Shown: positions 34,468 through 42,662, numbered from the stretch's first letter. The stretch: 48,280 nucleotides of DNA from Frigididesulfovibrio sp031551885 (GCA_031551885.1 JAVBMX010000050.1:1-48280); one strand, 5' to 3'. The notes: generated from the sequence alone by a model not told the origin. Numbers and translations are program-made.

Positions 34468-35928
34468 TCATGCGCCCACGGCATGGGCGGCGAGCAGCCT
34501 CTGCGTCTCAATGGGCAGCGTCATGCCCGGCCTTTTGGCTTCCACCAGGGCCAGAGCCGCCTCGGGGGTGAGCTTTTCCCGGGTCACCGCCCAGAAAGCC
34601 GCCACCGTCGCGCTGCGTCCCAGGCCAAGGGCGCAATGTACCAGCACCGGCCCTCGTGCCCGCAGGTCGTCCACAGCGGCGAGCGCGGCGGTGAGCTCTT
34701 CTTCGGACGGGGCGACCAAGTCCAGCATCGGCACGGTCCTGTAGGGTGCTCCTTCGCGGACGGCCGAAGCTCGGGGGTATTCGGCGCACACGTCCAACAC
34801 GCCGCAATTCGGTACGGGAAGCGCCGAGGGATAACCGCCGATCCACAGGCCGGGAAGCACCTCCGCCGCCGGAGGCAACCCGGCCAGGAACCACCTGCGG
34901 GAAAGCGCCGCAACCAAACGATACGGGGCCAAAAGCCACACCGCGCTCCAATCCTGCCGGCCCGTGGCGTCTTTATGCATCACGTCGGGACCGGCCCACA
35001 CATACCCGAAGGCGACACAGGCCAAAGCAGCCGCCGGCCAGAGCAGCAGCCAGGCCCAGCCGCCCCCGACAAATGCCCCGCAGGCGAACAAGGCGGCTCC
35101 GAGGGCGTAATACGCTCCCAAGCGCACGGCCTTTGCCGAGCGGACGGGAGCCGCACGGCCAAACCAAGAACGCCCAAACCCGGACCAAGGAACAAGGTAA
35201 CAACACAGCAACCCGGCCGCCGCGCCCGTGGGCACATCAATGACGTGGTGCTGGTAGGTGGTCAGGACCGACAACACCACCAGCAGGCTCCAGCCGTGAA
35301 CCAGGGGCAACAGCCGACGGGGAACGTGGCGTCTGTAGAGATCCCACAACACGATCGCCAGGCAGACGTGCAACGAAGGCGCCTGGTTGTAGGGCAGATC
35401 AAACCCGCCAAGCAGCGTGAACAACACCCCGAACAGACCGTCCGTGGGCGGCCGCTCAAAGCTCATCCGCAAGGGAAACAGCAGAAACCCCGTCACGCAG
35501 ATGACCGTGGCCAGGGCCAGACGCAGGGCCTGCAGACGCAACTCTTTCCGGGTCGTGCACACCAAAAGCGACAACCCGTAAAAGAGATCGATACTCCAGT
35601 ACGGGATGATGGTCCAAGCCAGAAAGGGAATCCCGCGCTCCCAGGCAAACGCCAAACTGCCCACATCGCCGCGCGAGGCGGCAAAGTGATTACTGAAGCC
35701 GTAGGCCGCGAAGAAAAACACTCCCAGCAGGCAGACCCAAAGCAGCGCCTCCTTCCACGGCCGCGCCTCCGCGACCTCCGCGCCGATCGCGGAAGTCGCG
35801 GAGGTTGCGGAAAAGGCGCGAACGACTCGAGTCCCCTCTTTCGCGGGGGCCGGATTTTCCGCGTGCGCGTTCTCGCCTGAAAGGACCGGGTCTGCCGCGC
35901 GGGAGTGTGGTTCCTCCCCTGCGCTCAC
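34468..35928 (-). CDS. ynbD: PAP2 (Aur1/IPC-synthase-like) domain fused to dual-specificity phosphatase, YnbD-like
   Basis: This 486-residue protein starts with GTG at 35928, overlapping the TGA of the preceding gene (GTGA), so translation is probably coupled. The membrane part (about residues 60-320) has the PAP2 motifs APSLHVCLAIVLWDL and TTYQHHVIDVPTGA; PSLH in place of PSGH is typical of the PAP2_3/Aur1-like branch that transfers phospho-head groups. The C-terminal part carries a Cys-dependent phosphatase loop H431-C432-A-L-G-L-G-R438-S. E. coli YnbD has the same domain pair. It could release a phosphate from a phosphatidyl-X-phosphate made by the upstream transferase, or exchange head groups. 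The substrate is not known. Confidence 0.9.
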   Translation of the reverse strand: MSAGEEPHSRAADPVLSGENAHAENPAPAKEGTRVVRAFSATSATSAIGAEVAEARPWKEALLWVCLLGVFFFAAYGFSNHFAASRGDVGSLAFAWERGIPFLAWTIIPYWSIDLFYGLSLLVCTTRKELRLQALRLALATVICVTGFLLFPLRMSFERPPTDGLFGVLFTLLGGFDLPYNQAPSLHVCLAIVLWDLYRRHVPRRLLPLVHGWSLLVVLSVLTTYQHHVIDVPTGAAAGLLCCYLVPWSGFGRSWFGRAAPVRSAKAVRLGAYYALGAALFACGAFVGGGWAWLLLWPAAALACVAFGYVWAGPDVMHKDATGRQDWSAVWLLAPYRLVAALSRRWFLAGLPPAAEVLPGLWIGGYPSALPVPNCGVLDVCAEYPRASAVREGAPYRTVPMLDLVAPSEEELTAALAAVDDLRARGPVLVHCALGLGRSATVAAFWAVTREKLTPEAALALVEAKRPGMTLPIETQRLLAAHAVGA

Positions 35929-37754
35929 GAAACCCGCCGAGCCAGGCCGACGGTGAAGATGGCGTTTTCGTCGCAGCGCTGCGTCACTTTCTCGAAGCCG
36001 GCGGCGGCCACCAAGCCGTCCATTTCGGCCTGGGAGCGGCAGCGCATCACCCAGGCGTCGCCGCCCCTGTGGCTGGTCAGCACCCGGGCGATGAACTCCA
36101 ATTGCGGGTGCCAGGGCTGGTTGGTGTAGACTAGGCAGCCCCCCTTCGGCACGGTCCGGGCCAGTCCGGCCAGGGACGCCTGAATCCGGGCGTTGTCCGG
36201 AAACAGCTCGTACAAACCGGAAACCACGGCCACGGTCGGCCGGGGAGTGACGGAGGCCACGCTCTCCTCGTCAAAGGCGTCGCCTTGGAGAAACTCCGCC
36301 TTGTCCGCCCAGCCGCGCTCAGCAATGGCTTTGGAGCCGGCGGTCGTGTTCAGGGAGTTATAATCGCGCAGCACGGCGTGTTCCCACTCCGGCAAAGCCT
36401 CCAGGGCATCCAGAATATAGCGGCCGTGCCCGGCGGCGATATCCAGCAGTCGCACCGGTTGCCCGGCCTCGCGCAGCTTTTCGGCCGCCAGAACGATCAG
36501 CTCTTCCACCAGTCTTTTGCGCGCCCTGATCCCGGTCCAGCCGGGGGAGTCAAGGTAGACCCGGTCCATAAACCGACCGAGGGCATTGGTACCGCCCGCC
36601 CGGTTGCGGTAGACGTAATCGAGGGTGCTGCCGGAATCAAACCCCGTGTCCCGCCCGAGCCGGATGCCGTCGGACCACCCGCCGCAGCAGGTGATGCCCG
36701 CGCGAGCCGCGGCAAAGGCCCACGCCTTGGGGGAACAAAGCGGCAGGGGGCTTTGCAGCCATTTGGCCGCACGGGCCGAGGGGCCTTCTTTGTCCGACCG
36801 GGAAAGGTCCGGCCGGTACGGGGGCATGGCGAAGATCCGCCCGATGAAGTCACGGATTTTGACAAAAGCCCGTTCCCTGGCCTTTTCCCCCAGGGTGTCG
36901 TGATAAAACCCCGGCAGGACGTGGCGTTCGTTTTCCGGGCAGGACAACCGGTTGAAAAACGCATGCTGCGGGTATTCCCGGACCACCCAATCGTTGCCGG
37001 AAATCAGCAGCATGGTCGGAATGGTGATGGCCCCGGCGTCGGCCACGACGCGCTCGGCGTTGTCGTACAAACCGGTGAGAATCCGGGCCGAAATGGCCCG
37101 GGTCACCAGCGGGTCGGCATCAAAGGAAGCGATGCGCTCGGCGTCGTGGGTCAGGAACTTGGCCTTGACGTAAGAGTTGACGAAAAAGTTGCCGCGCAGC
37201 TTGGCGAACAGCTTGATCCCCTGGCGGGCGAACGGCACGTAGAGTTTGACCGAGAATGCCGGGGAAGCCAGGATCATGGCCCGCACGGGCGGCGCGTAGT
37301 CGTGCGCCCAGGTGGCGGCCAGCACCGCGCCCACACTCTGGGCCAGCACCACGATTTGGTCCATGGCGAAACCGTAGGTCTCGCCGATATGCCGCACAAA
37401 GTCGTCCACATCGCGCACCGACACGGCGAACGACGGCGAATCGCCCCGCTCACCGGGTGAACGGCCGTGACCGCGCGCGTCCCAGGCGAAAAAGGCGAAG
37501 TCGTCCAACTCCAGTTCCTCGACGATGTGGGTCATCCGCCCCGAATGCTCGTGCCCCCGGTGGAACATCACCACCGCGCCTTTGGGCCGGAAGGGCTTCT
37601 TTCCGCCTTTCTTCGGTTTGGGGGCGGCTTCTTTTTCCGAAGCGGCTTCGTCCCCCGCTCCGGGAACGGCTTCGCCGACGGCGGGCCAGTGGCGGTAAAA
37701 CAGGTTGGTTCCGTCGGAAACGGCAAATTTTTTCTCAAGGCACAGCCTGCTCAT
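35925..37754 (-). CDS. ynbC: Alpha/beta hydrolase fused to SAM-dependent methyltransferase, YnbC-like
   Basis: The ATG at 37754 (GAAGGAG upstream) overlaps the end of the acyltransferase gene by 20 bp and gives 609 residues. The N-terminal half is monoglyceride-lipase-like: FHRGHEHSGRM, DARGHGRSPGE, nucleophile Ser in LAQSVGA, acid in SGNDWVV and His in PGFYHD. The C-terminal third is a class I methyltransferase with motif I LLDIAAGHGRYILDAL. A Lys/Pro/Ala-rich insertion (about residues 30-55, EAAPKPKKGGKKPF) near the start looks like a flexible loop. E. coli YnbC has the same fusion. A role in deacylating and methylating a lipid head group is an inference from the operon. Confidence 0.9.
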   Translation of the reverse strand: MSRLCLEKKFAVSDGTNLFYRHWPAVGEAVPGAGDEAASEKEAAPKPKKGGKKPFRPKGAVVMFHRGHEHSGRMTHIVEELELDDFAFFAWDARGHGRSPGERGDSPSFAVSVRDVDDFVRHIGETYGFAMDQIVVLAQSVGAVLAATWAHDYAPPVRAMILASPAFSVKLYVPFARQGIKLFAKLRGNFFVNSYVKAKFLTHDAERIASFDADPLVTRAISARILTGLYDNAERVVADAGAITIPTMLLISGNDWVVREYPQHAFFNRLSCPENERHVLPGFYHDTLGEKARERAFVKIRDFIGRIFAMPPYRPDLSRSDKEGPSARAAKWLQSPLPLCSPKAWAFAAARAGITCCGGWSDGIRLGRDTGFDSGSTLDYVYRNRAGGTNALGRFMDRVYLDSPGWTGIRARKRLVEELIVLAAEKLREAGQPVRLLDIAAGHGRYILDALEALPEWEHAVLRDYNSLNTTAGSKAIAERGWADKAEFLQGDAFDEESVASVTPRPTVAVVSGLYELFPDNARIQASLAGLARTVPKGGCLVYTNQPWHPQLEFIARVLTSHRGGDAWVMRCRSQAEMDGLVAAAGFEKVTQRCDENAIFTVGLARRVS

Positions 37755-38433
37755 GAGGCGCTCCTTCGGGTTCGGGTTCATCGTCCCAGTGTTCGTGCAA
37801 CGCCGCCAGGGTATGCTCCCGCAGGGCGTAAAAAGCGTCACGCACAGTTTGCATAAAATGCTTTTTGTCCGCATCGAAAGCGATGCTTCCGCCGATGCAG
37901 ACATCAATGAAAAATGGTACGGGAATCCACTCTCCCTTGGGGAGCGAACGTCCCAGACCGTGCAGGTACACGGGATGGAGCGAAGCCGTCGGGCAGCGCT
38001 TCCGCAGGTGCCACAGGCCGGGCTTGAACTCGCCCAAGGCCTCCGGCCTGCCGCGCGTGCCTTCGGGGAACAACACCAGAATGCCGCCGCCTTCCAGCCA
38101 GCCGGCCATGTCCGCCAGGGGATCACGCGAAGAGCCTTCGCCCCGGCGCTCCACCGGAATCAGACCGAGCAGCCGGGTGGACACAAAGCGCGACACCGGA
38201 TTCGCGAAAAAATAGTCCGCCGCCGCCGCGATGCGCACCCGGGGAATGAGCCGCAAAGGAAAGCGGGTCAACAACACCAGGGTATCCAGGTGGCTGTTGT
38301 GGTTGGCGACGACCACAGCCGGCCCCCGCGCGGGAAGCGTCTCCCGCCCGCGCAGGGAAACGCCCAGCCACAGATGGGTCACCGGGTAGGCGACGCACAG
38401 GGTGAACAGAATCCGGCACAGGGCGTACAGCAT
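37735..38433 (-). CDS. PlsC-type 1-acyl-glycerol-3-phosphate acyltransferase
   Basis: The 232-residue protein has the catalytic HX4D box (H45-N-S-H-L-D50) and the FPEGTRG motif of lysophosphatidate acyltransferases, with an N-terminal hydrophobic helix. It would acylate a lysophospholipid at the inner membrane face to form phosphatidate, the substrate of the cytidylyltransferase encoded just upstream (3-bp gap). Its 3' end overlaps the hydrolase-methyltransferase gene. The E. coli ynbABCD operon, as I recall it, lacks this gene, so it extends the set here. A housekeeping plsC is expected elsewhere in the genome. Confidence 0.9.
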   Translation of the reverse strand: MLYALCRILFTLCVAYPVTHLWLGVSLRGRETLPARGPAVVVANHNSHLDTLVLLTRFPLRLIPRVRIAAAADYFFANPVSRFVSTRLLGLIPVERRGEGSSRDPLADMAGWLEGGGILVLFPEGTRGRPEALGEFKPGLWHLRKRCPTASLHPVYLHGLGRSLPKGEWIPVPFFIDVCIGGSIAFDADKKHFMQTVRDAFYALREHTLAALHEHWDDEPEPEGAPHEQAVP

Positions 38434-38436
38434 CGC

Positions 38437-39387
38437 TCAGTAGTAAAAGTAATAAATGGTGTGAAAATACAGGGGCGCGGTGAAGGTCAGGGAATCCAGG
38501 CGATCGAGAATGCCGCCGTGGCCGGGCAGCATGGTGCCCGTATCCTTCACCCCGATGTCGCGCTTGATCGCGGACATGACCACATCCCCCACAAAACCGG
38601 CCGCCCCGACCACCAGGCCCAGGAACAGCGCCCAGCCCCAGTCGCGCAGAGAGCCGCGCCACCCGGCAAAAGGCGTGAACACCGGGGCCAGCAGCAGGCA
38701 GAGCAGCATGGTCGTGCCCAGACCGCCCCAAAAGCCGGCCCAGGTTTTGCCGGGGCTGACCTGGGGCAAAATTTTGCTTTTCCCGAAGCGTTTGCCCGTC
38801 ACAAACTGGGCCACGTCGTTCACCTGGGTGAGAAAAATGAGAAAAAAGACCAGTTCCGCGCCGGAAACGGGCCACAGCGGGCCGTTCACCGTGGGCAGGG
38901 CCAGCAGATAGGCCGCGTGGCTGAGGGAAAATACGGTGGTCATCAAGCCCCAGTGCAGGGTCGCGGTGGAGCGCAGGAACCCTTTGGGCTTTCCGCTCAA
39001 GACCAGCCGGGTGGGCAAAAGCAGAAAGATGTACACGGGGATGAAGATGATGAACATTCCATACCAGGCCATGCCCGCCCACAGGTATTGCAGGGGAATG
39101 GCGATATAGGCCCATAAAAAGGCCCAGCGGTCTTCGGCCCGTGAAGGGGTCAGGGTGATGAATTCCTTGAAGGCCATGAAGCTGACAAACCCAAGGAACA
39201 CATAGGGCCAGGGCGGGGGGGCCAGAAAGATGGGCAGCAGAAAGGCGACAATCCAACACCAGGTGCGGATGCGCAGCAAGACTTCGTCTTTGAGCGGGCC
39301 GTTCTCGCGCAGCCTGCGTGAGGAGATGACATACGCCCCGGCCAACAGCGCCAGAATGCCGGCAATGCCGAAAACGACGGGCGTCAT
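38437..39387 (-). CDS. ynbB: Phosphatidate cytidylyltransferase (CDP-DAG synthase), YnbB-like
   Basis: The 316-residue polytopic protein ends with the CdsA signature region SAIKRDIGVKDTGTMLPGHGG followed by ILDRLDS. It converts phosphatidate and CTP to CDP-diacylglycerol. It overlaps the CDP-alcohol transferase gene by an ATGA, the tightest coupling in the operon, suggesting its CDP-DAG goes straight to that enzyme. Its length and operon fit YnbB rather than the housekeeping CdsA. E. coli YnbB has been linked to the glycolipid MPIase by others; whether that applies here is open. Confidence 0.93.
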   Translation of the reverse strand: MTPVVFGIAGILALLAGAYVISSRRLRENGPLKDEVLLRIRTWCWIVAFLLPIFLAPPPWPYVFLGFVSFMAFKEFITLTPSRAEDRWAFLWAYIAIPLQYLWAGMAWYGMFIIFIPVYIFLLLPTRLVLSGKPKGFLRSTATLHWGLMTTVFSLSHAAYLLALPTVNGPLWPVSGAELVFFLIFLTQVNDVAQFVTGKRFGKSKILPQVSPGKTWAGFWGGLGTTMLLCLLLAPVFTPFAGWRGSLRDWGWALFLGLVVGAAGFVGDVVMSAIKRDIGVKDTGTMLPGHGGILDRLDSLTFTAPLYFHTIYYFYY

Positions 39388-40046
39388 GCCGCCCCCTCCC
39401 CCGGCCCGGAAGGCCCGGCGGGTTCCCCTGCCGGGTCGCGCAGAGCCCGATTCAGACGGTTGTAGGTACTCAGCAGCATCAACAGCGAAGCCGCGCCCAA
39501 GGCGATGTTCAGGTACAGGCCCACGTCCCAGCCGCGCAGGCAGGACGCGCCCACCAGCAAGCCGCAGAGCGAGATCAGAAAAGCCCGATCGCTTTTGCCC
39601 ATGGGGCCGTCATAGCGCCGGGGAGCGCCGATCAGCGGCCCCAGCACTCCGGCGAATTCCACCACGGCCGCGAGCCAAATGAACACACCGGCCAAGAGGC
39701 CGGAAACACCCGGAACCCAGGCCAGGGGCGCGAACAGGGCCGCGTCGGCCACCACGTCGCCGCATTCGTTCAGCAATCCTCCCAGGCGGCTTTTCAAGCC
39801 GAATTCCCGGGCCAAAATGCCGTCCACGGCGTTCATGGCCATGCGCACAAAGAGCCAGACCGGCAGGCAAAACCACAAGACGGCCGAGGAGGGAAAAAAA
39901 GAGAGCACCGCGCCGTAAACCACGGACAGCAGCGCCGCCGCCACGGTCACATGATTGGCCGTAACGCCGGCGGCATACAGCCGGGCTGCGGCCGGCCGCA
40001 GCAGGGAAATGAAGGCGGGCTTCAAAAGGTAGATGGAAATGGCCAT
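39384..40046 (-). CDS. ynbA: CDP-alcohol phosphatidyltransferase with variant active site, YnbA-like
   Basis: The 220-residue membrane protein carries the CDP-alcohol transferase motif in altered form. The usual D-x2-D-G-x2-A-R-x8-G-x3-D-x3-D appears as N72-x2-D75-G-x2-A-R80-x8-G89-x3-N93-x3-D97, so two of four acidic residues are Asn. E. coli YnbA, from memory, shows the same changes, so this is probably a subfamily trait, not decay. The enzyme should transfer a phosphatidyl group from CDP-DAG to an unknown alcohol or sugar phosphate. It is the first gene of the operon; the ATG at 40046 has only a weak ribosome site. Confidence 0.9.
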   Translation of the reverse strand: MAISIYLLKPAFISLLRPAAARLYAAGVTANHVTVAAALLSVVYGAVLSFFPSSAVLWFCLPVWLFVRMAMNAVDGILAREFGLKSRLGGLLNECGDVVADAALFAPLAWVPGVSGLLAGVFIWLAAVVEFAGVLGPLIGAPRRYDGPMGKSDRAFLISLCGLLVGASCLRGWDVGLYLNIALGAASLLMLLSTYNRLNRALRDPAGEPAGPSGPGEGAA

Positions 40047-40419
40047 ATCTGAAAATCTACCATACTCATGGGGGGAAGAAAAGTTCCTCCCGCACCGGAG
40101 GCCGGCACGCTATGCCGCTCCACCGCGCCGGGTGGTGTTTTCCTTCCGGGGCGGGGTCGCAGGGTTGACTCGCCGCATCCTGCGGCTTGTCCTTCGGGCG
40201 CGGGCGCCAAACTCTCATGTCTCATTCCGCTTTCTTGCGGAATGGTAGACAGGCTGAAAAAGAGAAAAAGCCGGCCGACGGGTTCCACAAAAAACAGGGC
40301 ACGGCCCGAACGATTCGTATGGAGGGCACACTCCTACCGACAAATTTTACCCTTTTCTTTCATTGGTGAATGCGCTAGCTTTCCCTTTGACGAACCGTTC
40401 GAATCCGACCTGTTCGTTG
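40047..40419. other. Divergent promoter region of ynbA-like operon and cytX
   Basis: No gene is recognisable in this 373-bp stretch. It contains a perfect stem CATTCCGC (40223-40230) pairing with GCGGAATG (40237-40244) and must hold the promoters for the minus-strand lipid operon and the plus-strand riboswitch-cytX unit. Confidence 0.5.
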
Positions 40420-40520
40420 ATTCCGGATGGGGTGTCCCCGTTGCGTGTCCATAAGGGCCCGGGGGCTGAGATCATACCCATTGAACCTGACGCAGTTCAT
40501 ACTGCCGTAGGGAGTTCGGA
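40420..40520 (+). promoter_or_regulatory. TPP riboswitch (THI element)
   Basis: The conserved blocks occur in order: GGATGGGGTGTCC, CTGAGA (40466-40471), ATACCC, TTGAACCTGA (40481-40490), CAGTTCATACTG and CGTAGGGA. This is the thiamine pyrophosphate aptamer. It precedes cytX, a gene known to be under TPP control in many bacteria, so transport would fall when TPP is abundant. Confidence 0.96.
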
Positions 40521-40552
40521 TGCCGTGCGACGCAGTTGCGTCCCCTTCCTCT

Positions 40553-40581
40553 CTCCGGCCTGGAATTGCCATACGCCGGAG
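40553..40581 (+). promoter_or_regulatory. Ribosome-site-sequestering hairpin of the TPP riboswitch
   Basis: CTCCGGC (40553-40559) pairs perfectly with GCCGGAG (40575-40581), which contains the GGAGG ribosome site of cytX. No T-rich terminator is present before the start codon. The expression platform is therefore predicted to act on translation. Confidence 0.6.
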
Positions 40582-40587
40582 GCGCTC

Positions 40588-41814
40588 ATGCAATCTTCCC
40601 GCTCGTATTCCTGGTTTCCCCTCACCCTGCTCTGGTTCGGCGCGGCCATGTCCGTGGCCGAAATCAATACCGGCGGCCTGACCGCGGCGGCCGGCCTTGG
40701 CCCCGGCCTATGGGCCGTGCTCTTGGGCCATCTGGTCGGGGCGCTTTTGCTCGGCCTGATGGGTCTGCTCGGCTTTCGCGAAGGCATGCCCTCGCTCATG
40801 TGCACCCGGATCGCCTTTGGGGTGCGGGGGTCGTGGGTGCTCTCCCTGGCCAACGTTCTGCAACTGCTCGGCTGGACCACCGTGATGATTCAACTGAACT
40901 CCCAGGCCTTGAGCGGCATCACCCAAACCCTCTGGGGCGTGGAGGCCGCGATTCCGGCGATATTCGTCCTCGGCGGCCTTATCGCTCTGTGGGCTCTGTG
41001 GGAAAGCCAAGGAAAACACGGCGGCAACACCGTGGCCGTGATCATGATCGCCCTGCTCGGCCTGGTGGTCACCTGGACCCTCTGGAATAAGGCCACCGGG
41101 GTCGGACTCCCTGCCCCGGCTGCTCCCGTTTCCTCGCCGGCCATGAGTTTTGGGGAAGCCTTTGAGCTTTCCCTGGTCATGCCGTTAAGCTGGATGCCCC
41201 TGGTTGCCGACTACGCCTGCAGGGCCAAAAGCGCCAAGGTCGCGGCCCTCTGCCCGGCCTTGGGGTATCTGGTGGGGAGCCTGTGGATGTATGGCTTGGG
41301 GTTTGCCGGGGCGCTGCTGACCGGGGAAGCCAACCCCACGCCCATGATGCTGGCCGCCGGGCTCGGCGTGGTGGCTTTGGGCGTGCTGGCCCTTTCCACC
41401 ATCATCACCACATTTCTGGATGTTTACTCCGCCGTGGCCTCGGCCAAGAACATTTTCCCCGCCCTGCCGGAGCGCCCGGCCGGGCTCGCGGTGGTCTGCA
41501 TCGGAACGGGCGCGGCCCTGTTCTGGAACAGCGAACTCTACATCGGCTTTTTACATCTGATCGGCGCGGTCTTCGCCCCGTTGGGGGCCATCCTCTTCAC
41601 CGATTATTACCTGCTCCGCCGCGACGAGCGCGAGCGCCCGGTTTCCCCGGCCGGGCTCATCTCGCTGGGCGTGGGCTTCGGCTCGCACATCCTGTTCTCG
41701 CGCTTGGGCAGCCCCTTGGGGCCAACCATGTCCTGCCTGCTGGTGACCCTGCCCGTGCACCTGCTCTTGCGCTGGTTGTGGCCTCGCAAGCAGGTTCCGC
41801 GCCCGAACGAATAA
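40588..41814 (+). CDS. cytX: CytX, hydroxymethylpyrimidine permease
   Basis: The ATG at 40588 follows GCCGGAGGCG and gives 408 residues with about twelve hydrophobic segments. The sequence belongs to the NCS1/CodB group: WFGAAMSVAEINTGG near the start, WTTVMIQLNSQAL, and LFTDYYLLRR near the end. Together with the TPP riboswitch directly upstream this identifies CytX, which imports the pyrimidine moiety of thiamine (HMP) or a relative. In-frame starts further upstream fall inside the riboswitch and are rejected. No other thiamine genes are in the window, so it is a stand-alone salvage unit. Confidence 0.95.
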   Translation: MQSSRSYSWFPLTLLWFGAAMSVAEINTGGLTAAAGLGPGLWAVLLGHLVGALLLGLMGLLGFREGMPSLMCTRIAFGVRGSWVLSLANVLQLLGWTTVMIQLNSQALSGITQTLWGVEAAIPAIFVLGGLIALWALWESQGKHGGNTVAVIMIALLGLVVTWTLWNKATGVGLPAPAAPVSSPAMSFGEAFELSLVMPLSWMPLVADYACRAKSAKVAALCPALGYLVGSLWMYGLGFAGALLTGEANPTPMMLAAGLGVVALGVLALSTIITTFLDVYSAVASAKNIFPALPERPAGLAVVCIGTGAALFWNSELYIGFLHLIGAVFAPLGAILFTDYYLLRRDERERPVSPAGLISLGVGFGSHILFSRLGSPLGPTMSCLLVTLPVHLLLRWLWPRKQVPRPNE

Positions 41815-41825
41815 ACATGCACACC

Positions 41826-41859
41826 AAAGAGGGAAGCGATGTAAGCCGCTTCCCTCTTT
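41826..41859. terminator. Bidirectional terminator between cytX and acyltransferase
   Basis: AAAGAGGGAAGCG (41826-41838) pairs perfectly with CGCTTCCCTCTTT (41847-41859) around an 8-base loop. It starts 11 bp after the cytX stop and lies 22 bp beyond the stop of the convergent minus-strand gene. Confidence 0.88.
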
Positions 41860-41881
41860 GTCTGAAACGCGACGGGCGCGT

Positions 41882-42499
41882 TCAACGTTCTTCGCTTCTG
41901 TAGCGGATGACCCTGGCCGGAACGCCGACAACCACGGCATACGGCGGCACGTCTTTGCCCACCACGGCCCCGGCCCCGATCACCGCGCCGGCGTGCACCG
42001 TGACGCCGGGCAGGATGACCACGCGCGCGCCAATCCAGACATCGTCCTCAATGCGCACGAACGACGGGATATGCCCCTGCGCGGTAATGGGTATGTCCAG
42101 GCGGTCAAAACGGTGGTTGGCCCCCTGAAGCAGCACCATCGGGCCAATGGCCACATTGGAGCCGATGGAAATCTCGGCATCGTTGGCGTTGACCGAGGAA
42201 AAGTCACCGAGGAACACGTTGTCGCCCATCGTGATTTTTCCCCGCGCCGCGTAAAGCGAGGCATGGCGGTTCAATCCGCAGCCCCGGCCCATGCGGATGT
42301 TGCGGAACCCCTGGACCACCACGTCCAAACCGGAACGGAACGGCCCGGCGGCGGCGAACAGCGGCCGGTAGAGCCGGCTCCGCAAATGCGAACCGGGCCC
42401 GCCGGGAATCCAGCCCCACAGGAAGCGCCAGAACTCCTCGAACTGGAGCATGATCCGATCTTTGGGGGTCAAGGGCTTATCGGCTTCGATATGCGGCAT
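41882..42499 (-). CDS. Hexapeptide-repeat (LbH) acyltransferase, sugar O-acetyltransferase-like
   Basis: The 205-residue product has the left-handed beta-helix pattern of [LIV]-G-x4 repeats: KITMGDNVFLGDF, AEISIGSNVAIGPM, VRIEDDVWIGARVVILPGV and GAVIGAGAVVGKDV. QGANHRFDR has the His used by this family to activate the sugar hydroxyl. It ends with the common AVVVGVPARVIR. The ATG at 42499 has a poor ribosome site, so the start is uncertain. It is the last minus-strand gene after the CMP-Kdo-synthetase-like gene, from which it is separated by hairpins. O-acetylation of a surface sugar is the likely role. Confidence 0.88.
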   Translation of the reverse strand: MPHIEADKPLTPKDRIMLQFEEFWRFLWGWIPGGPGSHLRSRLYRPLFAAAGPFRSGLDVVVQGFRNIRMGRGCGLNRHASLYAARGKITMGDNVFLGDFSSVNANDAEISIGSNVAIGPMVLLQGANHRFDRLDIPITAQGHIPSFVRIEDDVWIGARVVILPGVTVHAGAVIGAGAVVGKDVPPYAVVVGVPARVIRYRSEER

Positions 42500-42580
42500 A
42501 GCTTGTCTCACTGCCCCCGAACAACGGGGAAAAAAGGCGGTCGCCGGCCAAGAAGCGGCCGGGGAATAATTACCCTGAAA

Positions 42581-42629
42581 CCTCAATGGCGGTCGATCCT
42601 TGCCCCGCAAGGATCGACCGCCATTGAGG
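42581..42629. repeat. 22-bp perfect inverted repeat hairpin
   Basis: Arms 42581-42602 and 42608-42629 are exact reverse complements (starting CCTCAATGGCGG) around a CCCCG loop. There is no T tract. It lies between the CMP-Kdo-synthetase-like and acyltransferase genes and adjoins two more hairpins. Confidence 0.95.
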
Positions 42630-42633
42630 GGGG

Positions 42634-42656
42634 TCGGGGGAAATCATTTCCCCCGA
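42634..42656. repeat. Intergenic palindrome, copy 2 (GGGGGAAATCATTTCCCCC)
   Basis: TCGGGGGAAAT-C-ATTTCCCCCGA is a perfect inverted repeat about a central base. The 19-bp core (42636-42654) matches copies at 28416 and 43542, here in the opposite orientation judged by the central base. Confidence 0.9.
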
Positions 42657-42662
42657 CGGGGT

